64,000 nucleotides of DNA from CAIYTF01 sp963664845 (GTDB lineage: Bacteria > Bacteroidota > Ignavibacteria > Ignavibacteriales > Ignavibacteriaceae): positions 434,001-498,000 of the forward strand of contig OY761615.1 in assembly GCA_963664845.1 (NCBI GenBank), given 5' to 3'. The translations under genes were made by a program, and so were the position numbers. Numbering within the stretch: position 1 is the first letter of the stretch; every line of letters starts with the position of its first letter. Of this stretch, positions 44,906-54,341 are shown in pieces. The notes beneath the pieces were generated by a model. It saw only the letters and a list, made by a program, of their open reading frames with translations. It was not told where the DNA came from and did no database searches.

Positions 44906-45466
44906 TTATTTCACGCGCTCAACATAGGCGCCGTTACGCGTGTCAACCTTAAGCATATCGCCCTGATTCACGAAAATCGGAACCATAACAATTGCGCCGG
45001 TTTCAACTGTGGCCGGTTTCAAGGTGTTGGACACCGTGTCGCCCTTCAATCCGGGCTCGGTCATTATCACTTCCAGGTTAACAAAAAGCGGTATTTCAAC
45101 TGCTATGATCTTGCTGCCGTCAAACAGAATTTCAATATTCATATTCTCTTTGAGGAATTTCTGCTGATCACCAATAACTTCAGGGGCCACATTAAACTGA
45201 TCGTAGGTCTCTGTGTCCATCACCACAAAATCCGCTCCCTCGCGGTAAAGGAACTGACATACTTTTCTCTCAACACGAACCTGATCGATAGATTCGCCGG
45301 CTCGGAATCGGTTTTCAACAACTTTGCCGGATTTAAGGTTTTTCAATTTAGCCCTGACAAATGCGCGCCAGTTCCCCGGATTAACATGCTGAAATTCTAC
45401 AACGGTCCATAAATCATTGTTCCAGCGCATAACGAAGCCGGGTCTGAAATCGGTGGTACTTGCCAT
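44906..45466 (-). CDS. efp: Translation elongation factor P
   Basis: 186 residues, three OB-like domains (KOW-like, middle, C-terminal). Promotes peptide bond formation at polyproline stretches. The modification loop reads HVNPGNWRAF: the position equal to the modified Lys34 of E. coli is Asn32, followed by W33 and R34. So neither the lysine (EpmA or YmfI type) nor the usual arginine (EarP) route fits exactly. Other signatures are standard: GESIDQVRVERKVCQFLYREG and VSNTLKPATVETGA. A terminator follows. Confidence 0.96.
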   Translation of the reverse strand: MASTTDFRPGFVMRWNNDLWTVVEFQHVNPGNWRAFVRAKLKNLKSGKVVENRFRAGESIDQVRVERKVCQFLYREGADFVVMDTETYDQFNVAPEVIGDQQKFLKENMNIEILFDGSKIIAVEIPLFVNLEVIMTEPGLKGDTVSNTLKPATVETGAIVMVPIFVNQGDMLKVDTRNGAYVERVK

Positions 45467-45557
45467 ATAACTAATTAACTCCTAAAAATATAAACGTAAG
45501 TAACCTTTAAAATACGAACTTTTTGCATACAAATGAATAGCGCCGGGGCAGGAAATA

Positions 45558-46298
45558 CTATTTCCCGGCCGGTTTGCGTTCCCGAATTGAGGCAATTTCA
45601 AACAGCAATACTCCGGTAGCTACTGAAGCGTTAAGCGAATTAATCTTCCCGTGCATGGGAATCTTAACCAGATAATCGCAATATTTAGAAGTTAACGGAC
45701 GCATCCCCTTCTCCTCATTCCCAATAATAACCGCCAAAGGACGAACATAGTCAACATCCCGGTAATCTGTCGATTCCTGCAACGAACTGCCCGCAACCCA
45801 AAACCCGTTTTTCTTTAGTTCATCAAGTGTCTGGGCAAGATTATGCACCACGCTGATAGGAATGTGCGCTGAGGCCCCTGCGGAAGCTTTCACGGCTGTT
45901 TCATTCAAGGGAGCCGTGTTATGCTTGGTTATAATGACACCCTGTGCTCCCACCGCCTCGGCAGTACGAATAATGGCACCAAGGTTGTGCGGGTCCTGAA
46001 TCGTATCCAATATTACAAGCAACGGATTCTTGACCGATGCTGCTTTCCCGAGCAATTCACCCAACGGTACAACCGATTCTTCCGCCAACATAGCAGCAAC
46101 GCCTTGGTGCTGATCGGATTTACTGATAAAGGTTATTTTCTCATAAGAAACTTCAGAAAGAAGAATGCTCTTTTGCTTTGCAAAATGAAGAATGTCGTCA
46201 ACAATACGTCCCGACGTGTGGGATTGTATATAAATTTTTAAAATTGCCTGCCCTCCTTTAAGGGCTTCCAACACTGGTTTCCTGCCGCAAATGATCAA
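45558..46298 (-). CDS. rlmB: 23S rRNA (guanosine-2'-O-)-methyltransferase RlmB
   Basis: 246 residues. SpoU-family enzyme that methylates G2251. N-terminal L30-like substrate-binding domain (IICGRKPVLEALKGG), then motif LDTIQDPHNLGAIIRTAEAVGAQGVII, motif 2 PLAVIIGNEEKGMR and motif 3 IPMHGKINSLNASVATGVLLFE. Starts at a TTG that overlaps the lgt stop (TTGA); no ATG is available in a suitable place. Confidence 0.95.
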   Translation of the reverse strand: MIICGRKPVLEALKGGQAILKIYIQSHTSGRIVDDILHFAKQKSILLSEVSYEKITFISKSDQHQGVAAMLAEESVVPLGELLGKAASVKNPLLVILDTIQDPHNLGAIIRTAEAVGAQGVIITKHNTAPLNETAVKASAGASAHIPISVVHNLAQTLDELKKNGFWVAGSSLQESTDYRDVDYVRPLAVIIGNEEKGMRPLTSKYCDYLVKIPMHGKINSLNASVATGVLLFEIASIRERKPAGK

Positions 46299-47149
46299 GC
46301 TTTTTTGTGTCCCTTCTTTGTAACGCCTGCCTGCTTTACCAACAGGGTTTGGATATCCGGAAGCTTAAACCAACCAATAATGCCGACTGCTATCAACACC
46401 AGCGATATTGTTTGAGCTTCTGTAAGACCAAGAAAGAACGAAGGATTTAAGCGTACAAATTCAACAAGGAAACGTGAGATACCGGATAATACCAAATAAA
46501 GCATGAATATCCGTCCGGTAATTTTTATATTCTTGCGCATGCTCCAAAGGATGGAGAATATCGCAACGCCGGCCAAAAACTCATAGATAGGAGTTGGATG
46601 CAGCGGTGTATCATTGGGAAGAATTCCGTTGGGGAACTGAAGTGCATACTTTGACCCAAAAAACATCTCCGTAGGTTTAACTATCCCTTTTGCGTAACTC
46701 ACGCCCCAAGGCAACGACGTGGGAACCCCATAATCCCCGTCTCCGGCAAGGTGACACCCAATTCTGCCAATTCCATAGGCTATTGCCAGTGAAGGAGAGA
46801 TCAGGTCACCAACCTGAAAGAATCCCAGCTTTTTCTTCCTGAGATATAAAGTAACTCCGCCCATCGCCAGCAAAAAACCACCGTAATACGTCAGTCCGCC
46901 CGGTGAAAACATCATCCCAACCGGATTATCCAGGAATTTACCCCAATTCTCAAAAAGATCGAATAGCTTACTCCCTACAACTCCAAGAACAATAGCAATG
47001 AGGGTAATTTCAGATGCGTAGTTATCAGGAATACCCACCCTCTTGAATTCCCTGGCCAAAAAATAACTTCCGGCTATGAATGCCAAACCCAGCATTAACC
47101 CAAAGCTATATACTGTGAATGGTCCTATTTTAAAGAGTTCTGGATACAA
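46295..47149 (-). CDS. lgt: Prolipoprotein diacylglyceryl transferase
   Basis: 284 residues, seven membrane spans. Adds diacylglycerol to the lipobox cysteine of prelipoproteins, several of which are encoded in this window. Signature YGIGRIGCHLAGDGDYG with the essential Arg, preceded by GGLTYYGGFL. Starts at TTG (47149) with GGAGA ten bases upstream, which lies at the end of the preceding gene. The C-terminal 30 residues end in a basic tail (KKGHKKA). Confidence 0.95.
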   Translation of the reverse strand: MYPELFKIGPFTVYSFGLMLGLAFIAGSYFLAREFKRVGIPDNYASEITLIAIVLGVVGSKLFDLFENWGKFLDNPVGMMFSPGGLTYYGGFLLAMGGVTLYLRKKKLGFFQVGDLISPSLAIAYGIGRIGCHLAGDGDYGVPTSLPWGVSYAKGIVKPTEMFFGSKYALQFPNGILPNDTPLHPTPIYEFLAGVAIFSILWSMRKNIKITGRIFMLYLVLSGISRFLVEFVRLNPSFFLGLTEAQTISLVLIAVGIIGWFKLPDIQTLLVKQAGVTKKGHKKA

Positions 47150-47154
47150 AGGTT

Positions 47155-47670
47155 TTAATCTCCGGTAAAAGTGAAAAGTTCAGGCACAACGGTAAATGTG
47201 GAAAACTGACGATTGTTTTTTTTCTTCGGTAAAACAGTTTCTAGCAGAGTAATTTCTTTTTTGAAAATATTATAGTCAACAATATACTGGTTAATGCTCC
47301 CATCCTGTTTAATCAGCGAAATGGTGTGCTTTCCAAAAAGGTTCTCAAACAGCAGGTCGCAGTAGGCACTTCTGGCTTCAAGATAATAGGTCTGGCGTGT
47401 GTTTAGACCCAGGAGACTAATATCTATAACGCTTTTCTGTTTCCTTACATCAACTGAAATTTCATAGTTCAGCGAGGCGAACTCCTTCACCGTGAAAATA
47501 CTGATAACATAAAACTGCTTCCTTTGACTCTCGTCATATTTGAAGTAGGTTTTAACAGTATACTCAATTTCGTTCTTTTTTTCAGCAGGGGTGGAACGTT
47601 TCAGTTTCTCAAGGCTTTTAACGCGTGCCTTGGAAACTTTGTTGTCTGCTCCCGGTTTTCGTAACGGCAT
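47155..47670 (-). CDS. Conserved hypothetical protein between ptsN and lgt
   Basis: 171 residues, soluble, rather basic N-terminus (RKPGADNKVSKARVKSLEKLKRS), then a beta-rich stretch (EYTVKTYFKYDESQRKQFYVISIFTVKEFASLNYEISVDV) and SAYCDLLFENLFGKHTISL. No family is recognised. Close spacing (21 bp after ptsN, 5 bp before lgt) puts it in a ptsN-lgt-rlmB operon, so a housekeeping or envelope role is plausible, but not shown. Confidence 0.75.
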   Translation of the reverse strand: MPLRKPGADNKVSKARVKSLEKLKRSTPAEKKNEIEYTVKTYFKYDESQRKQFYVISIFTVKEFASLNYEISVDVRKQKSVIDISLLGLNTRQTYYLEARSAYCDLLFENLFGKHTISLIKQDGSINQYIVDYNIFKKEITLLETVLPKKKNNRQFSTFTVVPELFTFTGD

Positions 47671-47691
47671 GTATCTTAGCTTTGGAACAGT

Positions 47692-48162
47692 TTATAAATC
47701 AATATAGTCTTTTTCTTCGTTCAGGAAAGCTTCTCTGATCTCGGCGACAGTCTTTGCATTCATCAGCTTTTCACGAAATTCATCCTTGGTCATCATACGG
47801 GATATCCGGCTTAACAGCTTGATGTGCAGGCTCACTGAGTTATCCTGCCCAACCAGCAGAAACACAAGATGCACTGGCTGCTGGTCAAGTGACTGATATT
47901 CGATTGGTTCTGTCGATTTACCAAACGCGCAAATAATGTCGTTCACAGCATCTGTTTTACCATGCGGCACAGCAAAATTCTTCCCTACACCGGTTGACAT
48001 GATTTTTTCCCGCTCCAACACTTTAGTGCGCACTTTCTCCAAATTGTTCACGCGTCCATCATCTTTGAATAAATCTATCAATTCATTGATGACGGAATCC
48101 TTTTCCCGGCTTTTCAGCTCTGGAATTATCGTTTTTTCATTTAATAAATCGCTGAGTCTCAT
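47692..48162 (-). CDS. ptsN: PTS EIIA (fructose/nitrogen type, PtsN-like)
   Basis: 156 residues. EIIA-2 domain with active-site His in FAVPHGKTDAV, preceded by KIMSTGVGKN. Ends with the usual FREKLMNAKTVAEIREAFLNEE. In the absence of sugar-permease genes nearby it is more likely regulatory (phosphoryl state signalling) than a transporter component. Confidence 0.88.
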   Translation of the reverse strand: MRLSDLLNEKTIIPELKSREKDSVINELIDLFKDDGRVNNLEKVRTKVLEREKIMSTGVGKNFAVPHGKTDAVNDIICAFGKSTEPIEYQSLDQQPVHLVFLLVGQDNSVSLHIKLLSRISRMMTKDEFREKLMNAKTVAEIREAFLNEEKDYIDL

Positions 48163-48389
48163 TTTGTCTTTATCTTGTTTTTGTAACTGGTAAATTTACA
48201 AAAGATGCAACAGGCAACAAAAGCCTAAGAAAATTTTCTTTTTGCCCCAAAATATCCTAAAATGGGTTGAAATTAATGGCACATCCGACCCCTGGGTTTT
48301 TGAGAAATAGATATCTATGCGTAAATTTATATGTTTAAAAGCAGTCGGTTTACGAAAAGTGCTATTCCGAACAAAACAAGGAAGTTATC

Positions 48390-48737
48390 ATGATTTTCAG
48401 TATGGAAGAAATAGATTCCGTCACTTTCATTCGCCTTGCTCCTCAAAGAGCAACAGCAGAAATAGCCAGAGAGTTTAAGGATTTCCTGTTTGATCTCATC
48501 GAGAATCAAAATTCGTCCAAAATTATCATGGATCTCAAAATGGTTGAATTTATGGATAGTTTTTTTCTTGGCGCAATAGTCTCCGGCCTAAAAAAGAGTC
48601 GGCTAGCCGGCGGTGATGTCCGATTACTGAACATGCAGCCTTCTTTGCTTCCCATTTTCAAGTTGATGCATCTTGATGAAGTATTTTCCATTTTTGAAGA
48701 TGAAAGTGATGCGAGAAGAAGTTTCTCGGCTGCATAA
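48390..48737 (+). CDS. STAS-domain protein (anti-sigma-factor antagonist-like)
   Basis: 115 residues, a single STAS fold. The phosphorylation segment reads VEFMDSFFLGAIVSGLK, with a Ser in the expected place. RsbV/SpoIIAA-like proteins control an anti-sigma kinase through reversible serine phosphorylation. No kinase or phosphatase gene is adjacent. Followed by rmlA after about 120 bp with its own AGAGAGG site. Confidence 0.85.
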   Translation: MIFSMEEIDSVTFIRLAPQRATAEIAREFKDFLFDLIENQNSSKIIMDLKMVEFMDSFFLGAIVSGLKKSRLAGGDVRLLNMQPSLLPIFKLMHLDEVFSIFEDESDARRSFSAA

Positions 48738-48859
48738 TAGACAATTCGGAAATTGGTAAATAAATGAACAAACCATTTTTCCGATGAACACTCCAGGCCT
48801 GTGTGAGCCAGAGCAGATAACTAACAGTAACGTTTAATAAAAGAGAGGTAAACAGTTCT

Positions 48860-49735
48860 ATGAAAGGAATTATTCTTGCCGGCGGATCAGGTTCCCGCCT
48901 CTATCCCATTACTAAAGTGTACAGCAAACAGTTAGTAATTATTTACGATAAACCACTTATTTATTACCCATTGGCCGTTCTCATGCTGGGGGGAATAAAA
49001 GATATCCTTATTATATCAAATGAAAATACTATCCCGCTATATAAAAAATTGTTTGATGACGGAAATGAGCTTGGACTTAATATTTCTTATTGCGTGCAAG
49101 ATGCACCTAACGGAATTGCTGAGTCTTTCATTTTGGGCAAGGAGTTCATTGGCAATGATTCGGTTACGCTGATACTTGGGGATAACATTTTTTATGGCCA
49201 CTTAGATTTTTTCTACGAGGCCACTCAGAACCAGACTGAAGGAGCCACTATATTCGGTTATCGTGTAACTGATCCGGAAAGGTATGGCATCGTCCAATTT
49301 GATTCTGCGGGCAAGGCAATATCGATCGAAGAGAAGCCATCTCACCCAAAATCACATTATGCCGTGCCAGGACTTTATGTTTACGACAATCAAGTTGTGG
49401 AGATAGCATCTAACATGAAACCATCTCTTCGTGGAGAGTTGGAAATAACCGATGTAAACGTCGAATACATGAATCGAGGCCAGCTTAATGTGAAAAAAAT
49501 TGGCCGTGGAGTTGCATGGCTGGATACCGGGACCCCGGAAGCACTCCTCCAGGCTTCAAATTTCTTTGGCGTTGTTGAAGAGCGACAGGGTCTCAAAATC
49601 GCCTGTATCGAAGAGATCGCGCTCAACAAAAACTTCATCTCCGTGGAACAATATCAAAAGGTGCTTGACAAAATCCCTAATAGCATGTATCGCACCTATC
49701 TTGAAAAAGTACTTGCTGAATTTAAAGAAAATTAA
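48860..49735 (+). CDS. rmlA: Glucose-1-phosphate thymidylyltransferase
   Basis: 291 residues. First step of dTDP-rhamnose synthesis: glucose-1-P + dTTP. Nucleotidyltransferase motif KGIILAGGSGSRLYPITKVYSKQLVIIYDKP, ILGDNIFYGH, FGYRVTDPERYGIV, and GRGVAWLDTGTPEALLQAS. Full length. Upstream AGAGAGGT is a good ribosome binding site. rmlC follows after 14 bp; rmlB and rmlD are not in the window. Confidence 0.97.
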   Translation: MKGIILAGGSGSRLYPITKVYSKQLVIIYDKPLIYYPLAVLMLGGIKDILIISNENTIPLYKKLFDDGNELGLNISYCVQDAPNGIAESFILGKEFIGNDSVTLILGDNIFYGHLDFFYEATQNQTEGATIFGYRVTDPERYGIVQFDSAGKAISIEEKPSHPKSHYAVPGLYVYDNQVVEIASNMKPSLRGELEITDVNVEYMNRGQLNVKKIGRGVAWLDTGTPEALLQASNFFGVVEERQGLKIACIEEIALNKNFISVEQYQKVLDKIPNSMYRTYLEKVLAEFKEN

Positions 49736-49749
49736 ATACGAGGATAATT

Positions 49750-50301
49750 TTGAATAAAATAGAAACAGGAATAGATGGTTTGGTGCTTGTACAGCCAAGT
49801 GTTTTTTCGGATGCACGAGGATTTTTTCTTGAGTCATTTCAACTGGAACGTTATAAGTCACTCGGTATAACGGGAGAGTTTGTTCAAGATAATATTTCAA
49901 AGTCCACTAAAGGAATTCTGCGAGGACTGCATTTTCAAATTGGTAATATGGCTCAGGGTAAGTTGTGCCAGGTTATCAGCGGTGAAGTGCTTGATGTTGC
50001 AGTTGATTTACGCGTAGGTTCACCAACTTATGGAAAATATTTTTCTGTCCTTCTCTCCGGAGAAAACCATAAACAGCTGTTCCTCCCGGCCGGATTCGCC
50101 CATGGTTTTTCTGTTCAGTCTGACGAAGCCATTTTCCATTACAAATGTACACAATATTACAGTAAAGAGCATGAAAGGACAATTCTTTACAGCGATCCGA
50201 CACTTAATGTCGACTGGCAAATTGACAGCCCTCTCGTATCAGAAAGAGATGCGCAAGGGTTAGAGTTCAAAACGCTGGAAAAATACTTTTATTATCAATA
50301 A
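49750..50301 (+). CDS. rmlC: dTDP-4-dehydrorhamnose 3,5-epimerase
   Basis: 183 residues, cupin fold. Signatures: DARGFFLESFQLERY, QDNISKSTKGILRGLHFQ (catalytic His), GKLCQVISGEVLDVAVDLRVGSPTYG, PAGFAHGFSV and YKCTQYYSKEHE. Starts at TTG (49750), supported by GAGGATAA just upstream; no in-frame ATG is near. Operon with rmlA; glgP follows after 13 bp. Confidence 0.97.
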   Translation: MNKIETGIDGLVLVQPSVFSDARGFFLESFQLERYKSLGITGEFVQDNISKSTKGILRGLHFQIGNMAQGKLCQVISGEVLDVAVDLRVGSPTYGKYFSVLLSGENHKQLFLPAGFAHGFSVQSDEAIFHYKCTQYYSKEHERTILYSDPTLNVDWQIDSPLVSERDAQGLEFKTLEKYFYYQ

Positions 50302-50314
50302 AACGAGTGTGGTT

Positions 50315-52795
50315 ATGTCTAAAAAATCGTCTTCGCTTTTTTTCACTGATCGTGAAACGATTGAAAGCTACTCGCTTTCAAATCAATTCGCTGAGCATTT
50401 GGAGTTTGTTCTCGTTAGAGATAAATCAACGGCAAAACCAGATGATTTTTATTATTCTCTGTCCATGTCTGTCCGGGATAAACTGATTCGCAAATGGCTG
50501 AGAACCCAACATGTGCACAAAGTGCAGGATGTGAAAAGGCTCTATTACTTTTCCCTGGAATATCTCATGGGTCGACTGCTCGGCAATGCGCTTATCAATA
50601 TGGATTATTATCAGGAATGCCAGAAGATCATTGAACAGGATGGCTTTATCCTGGAAGATCTCGCAGAATTGGAACACGATATGGGCTTGGGGAATGGCGG
50701 TCTCGGAAGACTTGCTTCCTGCTACCTCGATTCAATGGCAACGCTTGAGCTTCCTGCATTTGGTTATGGTATCCGATATGAATACGGAATTTTTAAGCAG
50801 GGAATTGAAAATGGCAATCAGGTTGAACAACCGGATAATTGGCTTACGTATGGAAACCCTTGGGAAATTCACCGCCGGGACTTGAATTACAGGGTTCAGT
50901 TCTATGGCCGCGTGGAAGTTGCTAATGTCGGGAAAGGTAAGTTAAAATTTAAGTGGGTAGAGACAGACGATATCCTGGCAACAGCTTATGATGTCCCGAT
51001 TCCGGGATACAAAAACAACACGGTAAATAATCTGCGCTTATGGCAAGCAAGAGCCACCACCGAATTCAGTTTCCGCGAATTCAATTCCGGAAACTATCTC
51101 GCCGCAGTTGAACAAAAAAACATGAGCGAGAACATTTCCAAAGTGCTGTATCCAAATGACACCTATAAAAGTGGAAAATTTTTACGCCTGAAACAGCAAT
51201 TCTTCTTTGTGTCTGCATCTTTGCAGGATATTATCCGCAAATACAAGATCAACCATAATGATTTTAAGGCGTTTGCCGATAAGGTTGCCATACAATTGAA
51301 TGATACGCATCCGGTTATCGGTATTCCGGAATTGATGCGCATTTTAATGGATATTGAGGGCCTTGACTGGGATGTTGCATGGGATATTACTGTTAAGGTT
51401 TTTGCTTATACCAATCATACTGTTGTCCCGGAAGCCTTGGAAGAGTGGAGCGTAAGCATCATTGAAGAACTGCTCCCCCGTCACCTGCAAATCATTTACG
51501 AGATCAATCAACGGTTCCTTGATGCGGTAAAATTCAAATATGACGTCGATGACGATATGATGAGGAAACTGTCAATTATCAAAGAGGGAGATGACAAACA
51601 TGTGAAGATGGCAAGTCTTGCTATCATTGGTTCGCATGCAATCAACGGCGTTGCTGCACTGCATACGGAAATTCTGAAAAATCACATTTTCCCACATTAT
51701 TATAAGCTGTTCCCCGAAAAGTTCTTCAATGTTACCAACGGAATCACCCCGCGCAGGTGGCTGCGGGGCGCCAACCCTTCAGTCGCAAACCTCATCACCG
51801 AAGCCATTGGTGATGTGTGGATTAGAGATTTGAGTAAAATAAAAAAAATAGAAAAGTTCATCACTGACGAACAGTTTCTGGAATCCTGGCGCGCTTATAA
51901 ATGGACCAACAAAAATGAACTGATTAAGTACATTCAGAAGGAACAGGATATTATCATTAACCCGGACTCTATCTTTGATGTACAGGTTAAACGCTTCCAC
52001 GAATACAAACGCCAATTGCTTAATGTATTCCATATTATCACTCTCTACAACCGCTTAAAGGAAAACCCGAACCTCGAAATGGTTCCCCGTACTTTCATCT
52101 TCGCGGGCAAAGCAGCGCCGGCATATCTTCAGGCAAAACTTACCATCAAGTTGATCAATTCCATCGGTGAAGTGATTAACAAAGATCCGGAAGTAAAAGA
52201 TAAGTTAAAGGTCGTTTTCCTTAAAAACTATTCCGTGACACTTGCGGAGAAAATTATCCCGGCTGCCGATCTCTCAGAACAAATATCAACGGCAGGATTC
52301 GAAGCATCCGGCACAGGAAACATGAAATTTGCATTGAACGGTGCTCTCACTATTGGCACTATGGACGGTGCTAATGTTGAGATCCGTGAAGAAGTGGGTG
52401 ACGATAATATATTCATCTTTGGACTTCTTGCAGATGAAGTGTTGGCGCTGAAAAATAATGGCTATGATCCAAAAGAATACTATTATCGTATTCCTGAACT
52501 TAAGCGGGTCGTCGATATGATCTCCTCCAATTACTTCAGCCGTTTTGAACCTGGTATCTTCCAGTTGTTTATTGATGCGTTGATGAACGTTGACTATTAT
52601 CTGATGTTCGCCGACTATGAATCGTATGTTGCAACTCAGCAGATTGTATCAGATCAATATCAGGATAGAAAACTCTGGACCAAAAAGTCCATTTTGAATG
52701 TGGCTCGCATGGGTAAATTCTCAAGCGACCGTTCAGTACAACAGTACGCCGAGCTTATCTGGAAAGTCAAGCCGGTAAAAATTGAAATTAATTAA
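50315..52795 (+). CDS. glgP: Glycogen/starch/alpha-glucan phosphorylase
   Basis: 826 residues from the ATG at 50315 (a GTG two codons earlier is possible). Releases glucose-1-phosphate from glycogen, which could feed RmlA directly. Classical GT35 enzyme: LEHDMGLGNGGLGRLASCYLDS, NDTHPVIGIPELMR, NVTNGITPRRWLRG, QVKRFHEYKRQLLN, and the pyridoxal-phosphate lysine K671 in EASGTGNMKFALNGALT. Full length for the E. coli/plant-type subfamily. Close behind rmlAC, so possibly co-transcribed; ends at a strong terminator. Confidence 0.97.
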   Translation: MSKKSSSLFFTDRETIESYSLSNQFAEHLEFVLVRDKSTAKPDDFYYSLSMSVRDKLIRKWLRTQHVHKVQDVKRLYYFSLEYLMGRLLGNALINMDYYQECQKIIEQDGFILEDLAELEHDMGLGNGGLGRLASCYLDSMATLELPAFGYGIRYEYGIFKQGIENGNQVEQPDNWLTYGNPWEIHRRDLNYRVQFYGRVEVANVGKGKLKFKWVETDDILATAYDVPIPGYKNNTVNNLRLWQARATTEFSFREFNSGNYLAAVEQKNMSENISKVLYPNDTYKSGKFLRLKQQFFFVSASLQDIIRKYKINHNDFKAFADKVAIQLNDTHPVIGIPELMRILMDIEGLDWDVAWDITVKVFAYTNHTVVPEALEEWSVSIIEELLPRHLQIIYEINQRFLDAVKFKYDVDDDMMRKLSIIKEGDDKHVKMASLAIIGSHAINGVAALHTEILKNHIFPHYYKLFPEKFFNVTNGITPRRWLRGANPSVANLITEAIGDVWIRDLSKIKKIEKFITDEQFLESWRAYKWTNKNELIKYIQKEQDIIINPDSIFDVQVKRFHEYKRQLLNVFHIITLYNRLKENPNLEMVPRTFIFAGKAAPAYLQAKLTIKLINSIGEVINKDPEVKDKLKVVFLKNYSVTLAEKIIPAADLSEQISTAGFEASGTGNMKFALNGALTIGTMDGANVEIREEVGDDNIFIFGLLADEVLALKNNGYDPKEYYYRIPELKRVVDMISSNYFSRFEPGIFQLFIDALMNVDYYLMFADYESYVATQQIVSDQYQDRKLWTKKSILNVARMGKFSSDRSVQQYAELIWKVKPVKIEIN

Positions 52796-52910
52796 TCAAT
52801 TTGACGGACGCAATATCTTTGCGGTAGAAAAAGTGAACGAAGAAAAATTCACTTATTATTACATAGGACGGAAAGCTGTGAAAAACTGAAAACACAGTTG
52901 CTTCAGTTTT

Positions 52911-52949
52911 ACCCCTTGCAATTAGAACATTGTGAGGGGTATTTTTTTT
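52911..52949 (+). terminator. Terminator between glgP and the symporter gene
   Basis: ACCCCTTGCAAT pairs with ATTGTGAGGGGT (two non-Watson-Crick positions) around a 6-base loop, followed by ATTTTTTTT on the plus strand. It lies about 115 bp after glgP. A smaller AAACTGAA...TTCAGTTT hairpin sits just before it. Confidence 0.8.
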
Positions 52950-52970
52950 GGTTTACCGGCACCTGCCACA

Positions 52971-54341
52971 TCAACCTCTAAACTTCACCACCATTTGCAT
53001 GAGGATGCCTGCCCCAAGTCCCAGGAGCATGGGCTCAATTTGATTAAGCACCGGCGAAAGCAGACCATAAGCTCTAAGAGAGTACCATAACAGACCCGCA
53101 AAACTGCTCAAGACCATTTGGATAGCTGTATAACGTCTGGGCAGTGAGAACTTTTCAAAATAACTCCCAATGAGCGGGAAAAACAATCCCGGCAGCACTA
53201 AAGACCCAATTGTATACCATATATCGATCACTGAAGGAATTTCCATTGCAATGAAAATGGATATGGCAGAGGATAACAGTATTCCGGCAGCTATATACAA
53301 CCGTAAACTAAATTTCCCTGATGGACGAGAAAGCCGGTGCATGATGTCCACCGAAAAAGTTTGGGCGGATATAAACAGGAAACAATTTAGTGTTGATAGA
53401 ATAGTGGCAAACATGGCAGCGTAAAAGAGACCTCTTAATCCGGTAACCAGGGCGGTGTCTGCAAGCATCAGATATGCTTCAGATGGGCTCGCCAGGTTTG
53501 GAAAAATGGCTCGCGAATATAGCCCCACACTGTTTGTCAGAAAATCAAAAATGAAAAAGAAAATCACCGAAATGAGAATTCCTTTTTTGGCAACTGAATT
53601 GCTTGCCGCTGATTGTGTCCGTTGATAAAACCCCGGATCGGCAAATGTCCAAAGGGCGATCAGCCACCACACCAAAATATAGAGCGTTGAATTCCCTCCC
53701 GTAACCGAAAAATGCGAAGGAGGAAGCTTCTCAATAAGAAACGGCAATCCACCATAGTGCGGCACCAAAACCGCCAGTATTGCAAAGAAGCCAATGAACA
53801 TGATAAAAAACTGAAATATGTCCGTATAGACGTCAGATCGGAAACCACCCCACACCAAAAAAGCACCTACTGCCACAGAAATTATAATCGAGGAGATAAA
53901 TATACTGACGTGAAACAGATGCGTAAAGATCACTGCAGACATGAACAGATACGGGGCAGGCGAAGTTAGAATGAAAACAAAGAATGCCGAAATCAGCGCT
54001 ATTTTTTTTCCGTAACGTATCTCTATTCTTGCCGGTATGGTTTGTGCCGAAGAACTTTTAATGCGGTCAATAAAAAATACGGCAAACAATATCGCAAAAA
54101 GATAATAGGGCAACCCCTGGGTGAACCAGTTAACCAAACCGTATCGGTAACTGAATTCCCCCACTCCGAGAATGCCACCATACCAGCTCGATACATTGGT
54201 CATAATGAACGGCCATAGCCTAACTTTCCGCCCGGCTAACAGGAACTCATCGGAACCGGACGTCGAACTGCGCGATGGAAGAAATCCTGCTATCATGAGA
54301 ATCACAAAAAACAGGATGACTATCAGCAGATCAACGTTCAT
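52971..54341 (-). CDS. Sodium:solute symporter, candidate thiamine or thiamine-precursor transporter
   Basis: 456 residues, about 12-13 membrane spans. SSS-family features: SDEFLLAGRKVRLWPFIMTNVSSWYGG (Na-site region), GFRSDVYTDIFQFFIMFIGF, WWLIALWTFADPGFYQRTQSA, AAMFATILSTLNCFLFISAQTF. Its start overlaps the thiN stop by 11 bp, making it the third gene behind the TPP riboswitch. In Bacteroides the same place is taken by PnuT; an SSS transporter here suggests a different permease for thiamine. The substrate is inferred from the operon only. Confidence 0.85.
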   Translation of the reverse strand: MNVDLLIVILFFVILMIAGFLPSRSSTSGSDEFLLAGRKVRLWPFIMTNVSSWYGGILGVGEFSYRYGLVNWFTQGLPYYLFAILFAVFFIDRIKSSSAQTIPARIEIRYGKKIALISAFFVFILTSPAPYLFMSAVIFTHLFHVSIFISSIIISVAVGAFLVWGGFRSDVYTDIFQFFIMFIGFFAILAVLVPHYGGLPFLIEKLPPSHFSVTGGNSTLYILVWWLIALWTFADPGFYQRTQSAASNSVAKKGILISVIFFFIFDFLTNSVGLYSRAIFPNLASPSEAYLMLADTALVTGLRGLFYAAMFATILSTLNCFLFISAQTFSVDIMHRLSRPSGKFSLRLYIAAGILLSSAISIFIAMEIPSVIDIWYTIGSLVLPGLFFPLIGSYFEKFSLPRRYTAIQMVLSSFAGLLWYSLRAYGLLSPVLNQIEPMLLGLGAGILMQMVVKFRG

